A stretch of 64,000 nucleotides of DNA, from assembly GCA_026018925.1 (NCBI GenBank), contig JAKSZU010000003.1, forward strand, positions 6,616,367 to 6,680,366, written 5' to 3'. The translations under genes and the position numbers were made by a program. The notes beneath the pieces are model-generated. The model worked only from the letters and a program-made list of their open reading frames with translations, did no database searches and had not been told where the DNA came from. Positions 1 through 8,449 of this stretch are shown in pieces. How positions within the stretch are numbered: the stretch's first letter is position 1; the number at the start of each line of letters is the position of its first letter. Source of the stretch: Tupaia tana. Taxonomy: Eukaryota; Chordata; Mammalia; Scandentia; Tupaiidae.

Positions 1-117
1 GCCCTAGGGGCAGGGCTACCAGTTGTCTCAGAGTCCTGTCTTCATCCTGTCCCAAGATTCCCAAAATATGGAACATGGAGTCAGAGGAGATTATCCTCTA
101 ACTTTAATACTTAACGT

Positions 118-470
118 TTGTTAGAACTAGAATGTCTCCTAAAAATTCATGTGTTGGGATTTGGTTATGACAGATTGAGAGGATGGAAACTTATTTCTAA
201 CTGTGATGTTGAAAGGTATGGTCTTTGGGAGGAGATTAGGATTAAGGTCATTAGGGTGAGCCCAGTAATTGGAGCTGGTGCACTTACAAGAAGAGAGAAA
301 GGGACAAGCACAGGAGCACACAGACACGCACACGCATCTTTTGCTCTTTGTCCTGCCATTCGCCAGCAGGAAGATCCTCACCAGAGGTGGACCCTAGACT
401 TTGGACCTCCAAATTGTGAACTGGATAAAAACTCTATTCTTATAAATCAGCCAGTTTAAGGTATTTTGAG
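118..470 (+). mobile_element. ERVL-MaLR LTR (MLT1/MST-like)
   Basis: The sequence follows the usual MaLR LTR course: 'aattcatgtgttggga', a 'ggagattagg..ggtcattaggg' block, a 'ttacaagaagag' stretch, 'ctcaccagaggtgg', and the 3' end 'aatcagccagtttaaggta'. It is an old non-autonomous LTR retrotransposon remnant with no coding capacity. MaLR internal-type sequence and a second same-strand LTR lie downstream (725-905 and 1285-2005), so this may be the 5' LTR of one decayed element. The subfamily is not determined. Confidence 0.65.
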
Positions 471-724
471 TTTTGTTTATTTGTTTATTATTATTATTTC
501 TTCTAGGAGCAAGAGGGAGACAGACAGACAGTATTCCAGCAGGATCCTAACACTGCAATCCACCCCAGTTTCAACCAGCCCCAGATCATGGGCATGCACA
601 TGCCAGGCATACACAGAGAGGGTCTACAGATACAGACCTAGAACCTTCTCATGTGGGTCAGCCTCACAGAGAGCTGTGTTTTACTACTGCACAATCGTCT
701 CCGCCCCGCCCCCCCATTTTCTCT
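471..724. other. unassigned, possibly MaLR internal
   Basis: No gene is visible. There is a TTATT-rich stretch, then sequence with many short purine runs and CA steps. It may be worn MaLR internal sequence or an old SINE. Confidence 0.3.
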
Positions 725-905
725 TTCTAGCAACAGGATGGACTAAAGGAATGATCTTTATCCTTCTGGGTTTTGAACTTGCTTGAGGCCTTTTGCTCTT
801 TTATTCCTGCCTATTTCTCTATTTTGACATGGGAATTTCTAATCCCACCCTTGTATTAGTTTGTTGGAAATGTTATGACATATTTTCCTATGCAAAAATG
901 CATCA
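725..905 (+). mobile_element. MaLR internal remnant
   Basis: The stretch around 'gttttgaacttgcttgaggcc' and 'catgggaatttctaatccc' resembles the region inside THE1/MST/MLT elements that follows the 5' LTR. It is non-coding and has no intact frame. It lies between two same-strand MaLR LTRs. Confidence 0.45.
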
Positions 906-1019
906 TGACCTTTCCAACAAACCAGTATTCTGCAAGTAGATAACTTGTTTAATTTCACAAACTCATAGCTGGAGAGAAATTTACCTCAGGATAAACAATG
1001 CCTTGAATCACACACATAT

Positions 1020-1195
1020 CTTACTCTTATTGTTGTTGTTTAATTTTTTAAATTTTAAATCTTTTTCTTATTTTCTTTTTTTTATATTTAATCACTGTAT
1101 GTTTCCACATCATAAAAAAAGAAATCTTTCCAGAATGAATATGCTGCATATCAGTTGAGACAAAAATGTTACCTACACATAATCATCAACACATA
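1020..1195 (-). mobile_element. L1 3' UTR fragment
   Basis: Begins with an AT-rich tail, then 'aatcactgtatg', 'tttccagaatgaatatg' and 'catatcagttgagac'. The same order recurs in the antisense L1 3' ends at 18.5, 42.6 and 58.9 kb. This is a short 5'-truncated copy with no coding sequence. Confidence 0.6.
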
Positions 1196-1479
1196 TCTTA
1201 TGTATATGAGATTTTGAAATTTGAAGCTGACACATTTTGTGTTGTGATAAGGACATGAATTTTGTGGGCAAGGGGCAAAATGTTACTGTTTGAATGCATT
1301 CTTGTTCATGTGTTGGGAACTTAATCCCCAGTGCCACAGTGCTGACAGGTGGGACCTTTAAGAAGTGATCAGGCCATGATGACGTTACTCTTGTGAGTAG
1401 ATCAAGGCTGTTATTGCAGTGTAGATTAAATACCACAGGAGCAGGATCCTATTGAAAGGGTGAGTTTGATCCCATTCCC

Positions 1480-1481
<2 letters not shown>

Positions 1482-1536
<55 letters not shown>

Positions 1537-1539
1537 ACC
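1482..1539. repeat. (TC)n-(CA)n microsatellite
   Basis: About 15 TC units are followed directly by about 13 CA units, inside the MaLR LTR. Confidence 0.95.
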
Positions 1540-1665
1540 ACAAATGCACACACTCTTGCCCTTTCGCATTCCACCATGGAATGATGCAGCAAGAATTACT
1601 TGCCAGTTGCTGGCCCTTGGTTTTTAACTTCCAGTCTCTAGAATTACAAGAAATAAATTAATTTT

Positions 1666-1930
1666 GGGAACCAGCAGTTAGCGTAATGGCTATGTCACTG
1701 GACTCCCATGTAGTCGACCATGGTTCGTGTCCCGGACCCGGTGGCTTAAAACTCACGCCGGGCGCATGTGCGTGCGTGCCCAAGGTCCCAAGAGGAGAAT
1801 GGAGGAGAAGGGATTGCGGTGTGACCATCCCCCCTGGGGGATGATTTCTCGCTTTCCGTCTCTATGTCTCTCTCTGTCTGGTGAGCACACACGCCCTATA
1901 GCGAAAACCTCTCCAATAAAAGAAAAAAAA
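1666..1930 (+). mobile_element. tRNA-derived SINE (young type)
   Basis: This is a good reference copy of the main SINE in this window. The tRNA-like head carries a Pol III A box (TTAGCGTAATGG) and a B-box-like GGTTCGTGTCC. An unrelated body follows, with a G/C palindrome (CCCCCCTGGGGG), a TCTGTCTC pyrimidine tract, 'ccctatagc.aaaacctctcc', and an A-rich tail. The TSD 'aagaaataaatt' lies at 1648 and 1930. It inserted into a MaLR LTR. It makes no protein. Confidence 0.93.
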
Positions 1931-2005
1931 AGAAATAAATTTTCATTGTAAATTACCTCGTCTCTGGCATTTTGTTAAAGCAACATAAAAGGGACTAGGC
2001 TAGAT

Positions 2006-2859
2006 GAGGATGTGATGACAGGACAGGAAGCACCTCCACCCCATCCCTGCCATCATCCCTGCAGACAGGCCAAGGGAGCCCCTAGCACCCTCTCACCCTC
2101 TCACTGTGGCTGACCCTTGGTGTGCTGGGGTTGGACTCACCATCGTATTGGCATGCCATTGTAGCTTGAATTCCTGTAAGAAAAATGCATAACTATGTCA
2201 TTTTAGAGAAATGGAAAGTTACTAGCATGCCAATCTCCTATAGCCAGCATTTTTTTAACATAAACTTGATACTTTGATTTTCCCTGTCCCATTTCCTAAA
2301 ACTCTCTTCAACTTTCCATTTTCAGTTGCATTTTCAGATCATTCCTTTCTTTTCTGCCACACAATCAGAAATTATTCCATTGTTTTCTTAGCACTGGGTC
2401 TAGCCTCATGTCCCTCAACCACCACCAAATGAATATTACTGTAATGCCTGTTGCAGGTGTAGTCTGGAGCCTGTACCTTCCTCAGAGTTCCAAATTTTAT
2501 ATCCCACTCATCTTCTCCATTTGATGATTCATGGGTATCTCAAACAGAACATGGCCAGAAGTAAATCCACAACCTCCCCCTCAAGCCTGCCCTGCCACCT
2601 TGATCCTTAGAACCTAGTGGTCATCTGTAGCCCTCATTTCCTCATGTTCTCATCGGACATCACCAAATCCTATTGATTCTGCCTTCAAGAATTCAAAATT
2701 ATTCATTTCTCTCCTTCTTTGTGCCACTCCAGTCCACTGTCATTTGTTTGCAATGTAACAAACTCCTATCTGACATTTCACCTAAAATCACTTTTCAATT
2801 GTTCAATTAGGTGTTATTTTTAAATTGAAACTGATTTTTTTTTCTATTTAAATCCCCTG
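2006..2859. other. unassigned
   Basis: No open frame or repeat that I can name. The sequence is mixed, with CT-rich patches. Part of it may belong to the L2-like fragment that follows. Confidence 0.4.
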
Positions 2860-3450
2860 GTGGCTGTCTGTTGCTTATAGAAGATGGCTTAAATCCTTGG
2901 AATGGTCCATAAGGTCCTGGTCATCAACCACTTCACTCTATTAAGGCTTTAGTCACAATGGCCTCCTCAGTGCTCCTGGGATCCTCTAAGCTCCTTCCAA
3001 CTTCTAGGCCTGTGCATTTCTGTCCCTTCTCCCTAGAAAACTCCAATCAAAGGCCTCCAACCTGCTCAGGCCTCAGGCCACAGCTCTCCAGCTAGGCCTT
3101 CTCCAACATATATTCTCCAACCCTATCGCCAAACAGCAGACCCAGCTCAGGTGTGGTCCACCTGTTATTTGGTCTACTCATGCCCCAGAGGGTCTCTTAG
3201 AGAGTGGACCTTACAGCAGGGAGTGATGTGTCTGACTTTTTACCATCTCCCCTTAAACCATAAGCTTTGCTATGGGATGGCTGTGTGCATCTCCTATTTC
3301 TCTTCATTTCCCAGGGACAAGCCTAACATTGTGTGTGGCTTTGTGGGGATGGAAGGACATCCAAGCTGTGCCCCGTATATTCCACAATGTTTGTTTTCTC
3401 AAAGCTCCCCGAGAGCTAATTTAGTTCACTCACTCAACTATTCTTGAGAG
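2860..3450 (+). mobile_element. L2-like ancient LINE 3' fragment
   Basis: Contains the pattern of worn mammalian L2 3' ends: 'ccataaggtcctggtcat', 'cactggcctc'-like 'caatggcctcctcag', 'cctgtgcatttctgtccc', and a region rich in CTCC and CCTTCTCC. It is too diverged to translate. A similar ancient repeat family is possible. Confidence 0.35.
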
Positions 3451-3484
3451 AGTCAAGTCAATTTACAAATTCTATATCTTAAAA

Positions 3485-3655
3485 AGATTCATTCATTTAT
3501 GAAACAACTATTCTCTAAGCAGCAGCCCCTGATACAAGGTTTGTCTCCAAAACTGATAACAACCTAAACTCAGCAAAGAAAGGAAATAGGAAACAAGAAA
3601 TACACTCTGAGAGCAAGTTTTCTAGGAGGTTTAAGATATAGATCCAGGAGAAGTC
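3485..3655 (+). repeat. composite dispersed repeat, short copy
   Basis: Shares with 4660-4850 and 46680-46870 a series of blocks: 'cagcagcccctga', 'aacaacctaaac', 'gaaacaagaaatacactctgagagcaa' in pieces, and 'ctaggaggtttaagatataga'. It is the third and shortest copy of this family in the window. Confidence 0.7.
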
Positions 3656-4011
3656 TCAAAAAAAAAAATTTTTTTAAAGGGTGATTCTCAATAAATATTC
3701 TTTTAAGTAAGTAAATTGATAAACAATGTCACTGCTTTTTGTCTCTCTGTTTGATCATTATGTCCAACACATATTCGAACTGTAACGTGACAATCTTTTC
3801 CTTAGTAATCAATGCTCATGTCATAGAAAGGTGGTATTGATTTTTTTATGTTTCCTGTCATTGCTACCTATGAACATTTTTGGAGGGCGGATGCTTGAAA
3901 AACTCTTAGGAACAGATTGTGACTAGGACAGGCTGGCAATGTTAGTTGATAAGGGCGAGGTCACCAAGCAGAAAGCCATCACATACAAATTTGAAACTGT
4001 TAGAAAGCTGA
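3656..4011. other. unassigned
   Basis: An A/T run, then AT-rich sequence with no gene or repeat that I recognise. Confidence 0.4.
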
Positions 4012-4079
4012 ACACTGGGTCCGGGACACAAATCGCGGTCGACTACGTGGGAGTCCAGCGACATAGCCATTATGCTAAG
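4012..4079 (-). mobile_element. SINE tRNA-like head only
   Basis: On the minus strand this reads 'agcataatggctatgtcgct', then 'acgtagtcgaccgcg' and 'tgtcccggaccc'. That is only the tRNA-related head of the young SINE. The body, pyrimidine tract and A tail are missing, so it is truncated at its 3' side, which is unusual for target-primed insertions. It could be a deletion product or a separate head-only element. Confidence 0.8.
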
Positions 4080-4264
4080 GAATAGTGAGCAAGAAAGCAC
4101 TTCCTGTAAATTGGAAGTCATATCATACAATTTCTAAAACTCAGCTTTGTCCACTAAGTTGATGTCAGTGATTGGTGTTAAGGAAGTTGATAGAAACCAG
4201 CAACAGGAAAACATAGGACCTGGGATGGGTCTTAAGCCCCCTTCCAGTGCATGGCTCTTTTCTG

Positions 4265-5054
4265 CCACTCTGTGGATTCTAAGGCAGATAGATGCAAAAT
4301 TGGGAGCCCGTGCCTCTGTGAGTGCAGACCTCAGGGTCTGAATTCTCTTTCCTCTGCTTAAAGAACAGGCATTCAGGGTCCCCAGCTTCCACTGAACTGC
4401 AGAGGGTCTGGAGGTGGCCTCTCCCTCCTCCTACATTTTTAAGGGGAACTTAACTCCAGTGAGTCCATATGGAACTGTCCCTGAGGAGGCAGGTTCCCAG
4501 GGGGCAGATCTGAGCAGATAGTTCTTGAGACTTCAGTCTCTGATCTGAACTGTGCATGGGCTTAGGGAGTTGCATGCCGAGTTTGCCCCTTGATTGTCCC
4601 AATGTCCTTCTCCCTGCTTCCCCCTGAAATAATCATGTTTATTTATAAATTGTACCACCCCTGAAAAGTATAATTTATTTGTAAAACAAGTCTCCTCTGA
4701 GCAGCCACCTCTGACACAGGCGTTCATTTGAAGGGCTCAGCTTTCGAAACACAATACAACCTAAAACCATTAAGGACAGGAAACAGGAACCAATAAGAAA
4801 TAAACTCTGAGAGCAAATTTTCCAGGCGGTCTAAGATATAAACCCAGGGGTGAGGACCCTTCTCCAAATCGCACACCCCTGTGCCCTACACACACCCACC
4901 CCCTTACCTGGAAAACCTGGTCCTGTGCCTTTCTCTCACTTGGCAGGCGCTACTTTTGCAGGATTTTGAGAAAGAGGGGGAGAGAGGAAGTGAGGGGCGG
5001 AGCTGTCCAAAGTGGCTTGTGCATGAGACCTGCCCCCTGTGTGGGCCAACAGAC
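4265..5054 (+). repeat. composite dispersed repeat, long copy A
   Basis: Aligns by eye along its whole length with 46285-47075. Shared blocks include 'gtccccagcttc', 'aactgcagagggtct', 'aggcaggttccc', 'tctgagcaga.agttct', 'caggaaccaa.aagaaa.t.actctgaga', 'ccaaatcgcacacc', and 'tttgcaggat.ttgagaaag'. Both copies run into a MER5A-like segment at the same place. No intact frame. The class is unknown; an LTR with a captured MITE or an old segmental duplication would fit. Confidence 0.75.
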
Positions 5055-5265
5055 TACCAGAACTTTCCACAGTGATGGGACTGTCCTGTGCTGTCCAGCA
5101 TGGGAACCATTCATCACAGGTGGACGCTGAGCCCTTAAAGTGTGACCAGTATGATCACAAGACTGATTATTTTAATTCCATTTTAACATTGAAATTAAAT
5201 AGCTCCCTCTGCCTGGCAACTACATGCTGGACCCCACAGACTCGACATGCTGTGGGTCATGTTGT
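5055..5265 (+). mobile_element. MER5A-like hAT-Charlie MITE
   Basis: Shows 'agaactttccacagtgatgg', 'ctgtgctgtcca', 'cacaggtgg.cgctgagccct..aaagtgtgacc', and a following AT-rich stretch, which match the order of MER5A. It is a non-autonomous DNA transposon remnant without coding sequence, joined to the 3' side of the composite repeat. Confidence 0.65.
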
Positions 5266-5989
5266 GTAATTCAGGAATAAACTGCTGGGTCAGAATAAGA
5301 ATGTTGCTTGCTCTTCTGAAAGACCCCTGAGTCCCTGGACCTGCTGCTTAGCACAGTTAGGCCTCCTGAGCCAGCCCGTGGCATGGCGGCAAAGGCGGAT
5401 AGATTCTACATGGACGACCACTCTTGAGTTGGAGGAGTCCGACCTGGCAGGGCCCCAGGATCCGGTCCCCTGTTTCCGGTCGGTTCAGTACATAGGCAAG
5501 GCCGCTACTGTGCGCCCCCTCCGACCTAGGATTTTGCTCCAGAAACTGTGCTGGGAAGCGACCCCCCTCTGACTCTCCAGTATACTACTATAAAAGAATT
5601 ACATAGCTCTCTTATACATCCTGAGTATACGATAAAATTTTCCAGGAAGTCCCCCGACGCTCCCCTTTACTCTAATCACCTACTGTTAATTACAATGCTT
5701 TGTCCCCATGGTCACAATAGAGGGTGGGCTGAAGTTCTATCTAGGCAAAAATAATCTTGACCCTTGGAAGGCCCTTCAAAATACATTTAAGGTAAACTTA
5801 ATCCTTTTGTTACGTAAAACAGGATTAGGCCAAAACTGGCCCAGGACACCCCCACCCTCACCAAGTGAAATAGATAAATATATTAGGACTCCTCAAATCA
5901 AGTTTTAGATCCCTACAAAACTATATAAGTATCATTCTTTATTAATTAAGATCCATAAGAACTAATATCTATTCTTGAGATTTTCTTTT
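5266..5989 (+). other. possible ERV-derived segment, unassigned
   Basis: Starts with a short GC-rich patch (about 5380-5560) and continues with sequence broken by stops in all frames. A LTR-type 3' end follows at 5990-6320, so this may be worn retroviral internal sequence. I cannot identify gag, pol or env. The ATG at 5384 opens only a very short frame. Confidence 0.3.
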
Positions 5990-6320
5990 CTCAGCACCAT
6001 TCCCGGTAATCACAAGATGGCTGCTGCGCCGCATCAGCTGATAATCATCTCTTCTTACCGTAACCTGCTTTCCCGAAACTGCATTTCATGGAGACCCACG
6101 TACAATTGTGGAACTACACTAGACCCACCCTTAATCCAACCCTGAATAGAATCTATAGTTATGTTCCCTATTGTTAAAAACTTTGAGCTGATAATTGAAA
6201 CACATAGCCCCTCTCCCTTTACTTGCATGTATCACATTTTCAATAAAAACGCACGATGATTCCTAGCAGTTGTCACTCCCCAGAGAGCGATCTCTGGGAG
6301 TGTCCGGCACAGGACGTGTA
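5990..6320 (+). mobile_element. LTR-like segment
   Basis: A hydrophobic-free, non-coding stretch that runs from 'caagatggctgctgcg' to an AATAAA signal at about 6242, followed by a U5-like section with 'cactccccagagagcgatc'. This is the usual order of LTR promoter and polyadenylation parts. Ends and target duplications are not clear, so the class is uncertain. Confidence 0.45.
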
Positions 6321-6629
6321 TGAAAAGGCACCGAGGCCTTTGTCTTCTGTTCACCTTCGCCGCCTCCATCGAGATAACCCACCCATGCCGAGGCTGGACC
6401 CCAGCATTGAGTCCTGGGTGCCTGCCTTTTCCCAGCAGCATATATGTATATGCTTTAGATATTTTAACTGGAAAGGCCCATCTGAAACTCCCAGATGCTT
6501 CAAACATTCTTTCTTCTCCTCCCATTTTCTTTCCAGGCGAACTGGCCCCTACTTGACCTCAACAAAAATGGCAGATTTTTTATTTCCTAAGTTTCTGCCT
6601 TCAGACATGAAGACTGAGACCTTGCTCAC
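6321..6629. other. unassigned
   Basis: A 126-codon plus frame covers part of this stretch, but its protein looks like random translation and I recognise no domain. Confidence 0.35.
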
Positions 6630-6935
6630 ACTGTAACATGACTGACACTTCAGATATATGGCAGATCAAAGTGATCAGACAAGACAACCAAATATAGTGA
6701 AGAAACAGAGATTGTGAAAGAGCAACAGACGTCCTGACCCAGAATCACCTGAATTAACCAACCATAACCCCTCTCTTTTATAACCCAATGAAACCTCCTG
6801 GCCTCAACCTTCAGAGCCAATATAATTCTCCACTCTTGGCCCTTTTCCTCTATCAGAAAGTGAATAAAACTTTTTCTACTTTTTCTCTGTGTAAATTATT
6901 TTATAGCCCACAACAAAAACCACTCTAACAACCTT
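6630..6935 (+). mobile_element. LTR-like segment
   Basis: A TATA-like 'ttttataa' at 6776-6783 is followed by 'ccaatgaaacctcc' and an AATAAA at 6864-6869. That spacing fits an LTR with its own promoter and polyadenylation signal. Termini were not resolved. Confidence 0.5.
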
Positions 6936-7290
6936 TGTGTTTTGTTTGTTTGTTTGTTTTTTATATTTCTTTTTATTTATTTATTTAAATTTATTTATTT
7001 GCATTCATTCACTGTACATCATTACAGCATACAAAATGAGATTTTCCATCCAGGGTACACTGTATATTGATTTTCTCAATCAAGCACATCAACAAACATG
7101 TTATTGTCAGCAAAACATTTTATTGAATTACTAAAGACCTTAATTAATCTCAATATTTTCATAGCAAATACAGCTGATGTATACATTTCCATGGACACAA
7201 GTCTAACTATAAAGTAGCACCTAGCTGGGCTCTATATCTTACTGCAGTCATTGTATAGATATTTTTTTTTCCTGAAATTTTGTTTTTGTA
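6936..7290 (-). mobile_element. L1 3' end, first of two
   Basis: Begins with a (TTTG)n/T-rich stretch (the A tail in antisense), then 'cactgtacatcattacagcatac', 'gattttccatccagggtacactg'. The same order starts the L1 3' ends at 7300 and 23385. No coding part remains. Confidence 0.65.
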
Positions 7291-7990
7291 ACTTAATTTA
7301 CATTCTTTCCCTAAGCATTATCACAGCATACAAAATGTGATTTCGGGACCAGCAGTTAGTGTAATGGCTATGTCACTGGACTCCCACGTAGTTGACCGCG
7401 GTTCACGTCCCGGACCCGGTGGCTTAAAACTCACGCCAGGCGCGTGTGCGTGCGTGCCCAAGATCCCAAGAGGAGAACAGAGGAGAAGGGATTATGGGCG
7501 TGGCCATCCCCCCTGGGGGGTGATTTCTCGCTTTCTGTCTCTCTGTCTCTCTCTGTCTGTCTGGCGAGCGCACGCGCCCTATAGCAAAAACCTCTCGAAA
7601 CAAAAAATGTGATTTCCCATACAGAATATACTGCATAGTGACTTAATCATGCATATTATTATAAAAAATTTTCCATTTCTAGTTCCTAGCATTATTTTTA
7701 CCCCTCTTTCTGACCGTCTGTCCTTTCCCACCCTCTTCTCACACTATCTCTGGTGTCTACAATTGTCTTCCATTCCTTTCCCACCCACATTGTATTGATC
7801 ACACAATTTCTTACATAATCTAACTACTTTCAATGGTGAGTTCACTCGTTACTATTAAGAAAACCAGTTTTAACTTAAATCAAAGAAATGCCAAGGAACT
7901 TTGCTTAAAGCCAGGAAACAGGTTAGGATTCTGTTCAAATGGTAGGTGCATGAACCTTTCAGTCTCATGTACTTTTATCTTCTGTTTTGG
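7291..7990 (-). mobile_element. L1 3' end split by a SINE
   Basis: Left part 7291-7344 and right part 7604-7990. The whole segment matches 23380-24090, including 'cagcatac.aaatgtg.tttccca', 'cagaatatactgca', 'cacactatctc.ggtgtctaca', and 'agccaggaaacaggttagga' in both copies. It belongs to an L1 3' end subfamily unlike that of the element ending at 32590. Confidence 0.65.
7345..7603 (+). mobile_element. tRNA-derived SINE (young type)
   Basis: Has the A box (TTAGTGTAATGG), B-box region (GGTTCACGTCC), palindrome, TCTGTCTC tract and 'ctatagcaaaaacctctc' end. The TSD 'aaaatgtgatttc' lies at 7332-7344 and 7604-7616. It interrupts an antisense L1 3' UTR. Confidence 0.93.
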
Positions 7991-8089
7991 TTCATCTAAC
8001 AACCTTTGAATGAGAAATGGCTACAACAATGCCATTTTCCTGATATTAACAAAGCAAGCCAGAAAATAGTGGAACCAAATTTTTAATGT

Positions 8090-8215
8090 GTTGGGGAAAA
8101 ATAAAAGTTAACTACAATGCTAGACTCATTTAGCATTAAGGCAAGATAAACACATTTCAGACAACAAAGACTGAGAGTGCCTACCAGTAGCACAACTTCA
8201 TTAAAGGAATTTCTG
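8090..8215 (+). mobile_element. old L1 (L1M-type) ORF1 remnant
   Basis: The string 'ggcaagataaacacatttcagacaacaaagactgaga' (read in pieces) followed by 'taccagtagcacaacttca' and 'aaaggaatt' matches the end of ORF1 in old mammalian L1s. No open frame survives. Confidence 0.5.
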
Positions 8216-8449
8216 GACACTGAGGCAGGGCACCCCAGCCCAAGCTCCAGCTTCCCCAACCCCACAGACCCTTTCTCTGTTAGCAAGGACTGCCCCCAGC
8301 TCTCCAGCAGAGCCTATTTCCATCTTCAACCCCCTGGCAAAATTGCAAGCCATGACTTTTTCTTTATTCTCTTTCATACTCTTTTCTCTTCTGTCTTATA
8401 TCGTCATCTCCAGCTTATCCTCCATGCACCAAGAAGGGCTAGACTGGTC
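8216..8449. other. unassigned
   Basis: C-rich then T-rich sequence. It may be the end of the L1 remnant before it. Confidence 0.3.

Larger units (their letters stand above)
1285..2005 (+). mobile_element. MaLR LTR split by a SINE
   Basis: The left part (1285-1665) has 'ttcatgtgttgggaacttaatccccagtg' in pieces, 'gtgggacctttaagaagtgatcagg', a CT/CA microsatellite, and 'ccagtctctagaattacaagaaataaatt'-type sequence near the LTR polyadenylation region. The LTR resumes after the SINE at about 1943 and ends near 'aaaagggactaggct', the usual MaLR terminus. The SINE insertion duplicated 'aagaaataaatt'. It may pair with the LTR at 118-470. Confidence 0.7.

Noticed and set aside
1727..1951. Recurring small frames rich in PPWG, 'CVRAQDP' or 'FSLSISLSLSV' peptides across the window
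   Set aside because: They are the same SINE body read in different frames and strands, at every SINE copy. They are not a gene family.
5378..5572. CpG-island promoter or first exon at the GC-rich patch
   Set aside because: It is short, the frame from the ATG ends after 14 codons in one register, and the sequence runs into LTR-like material.
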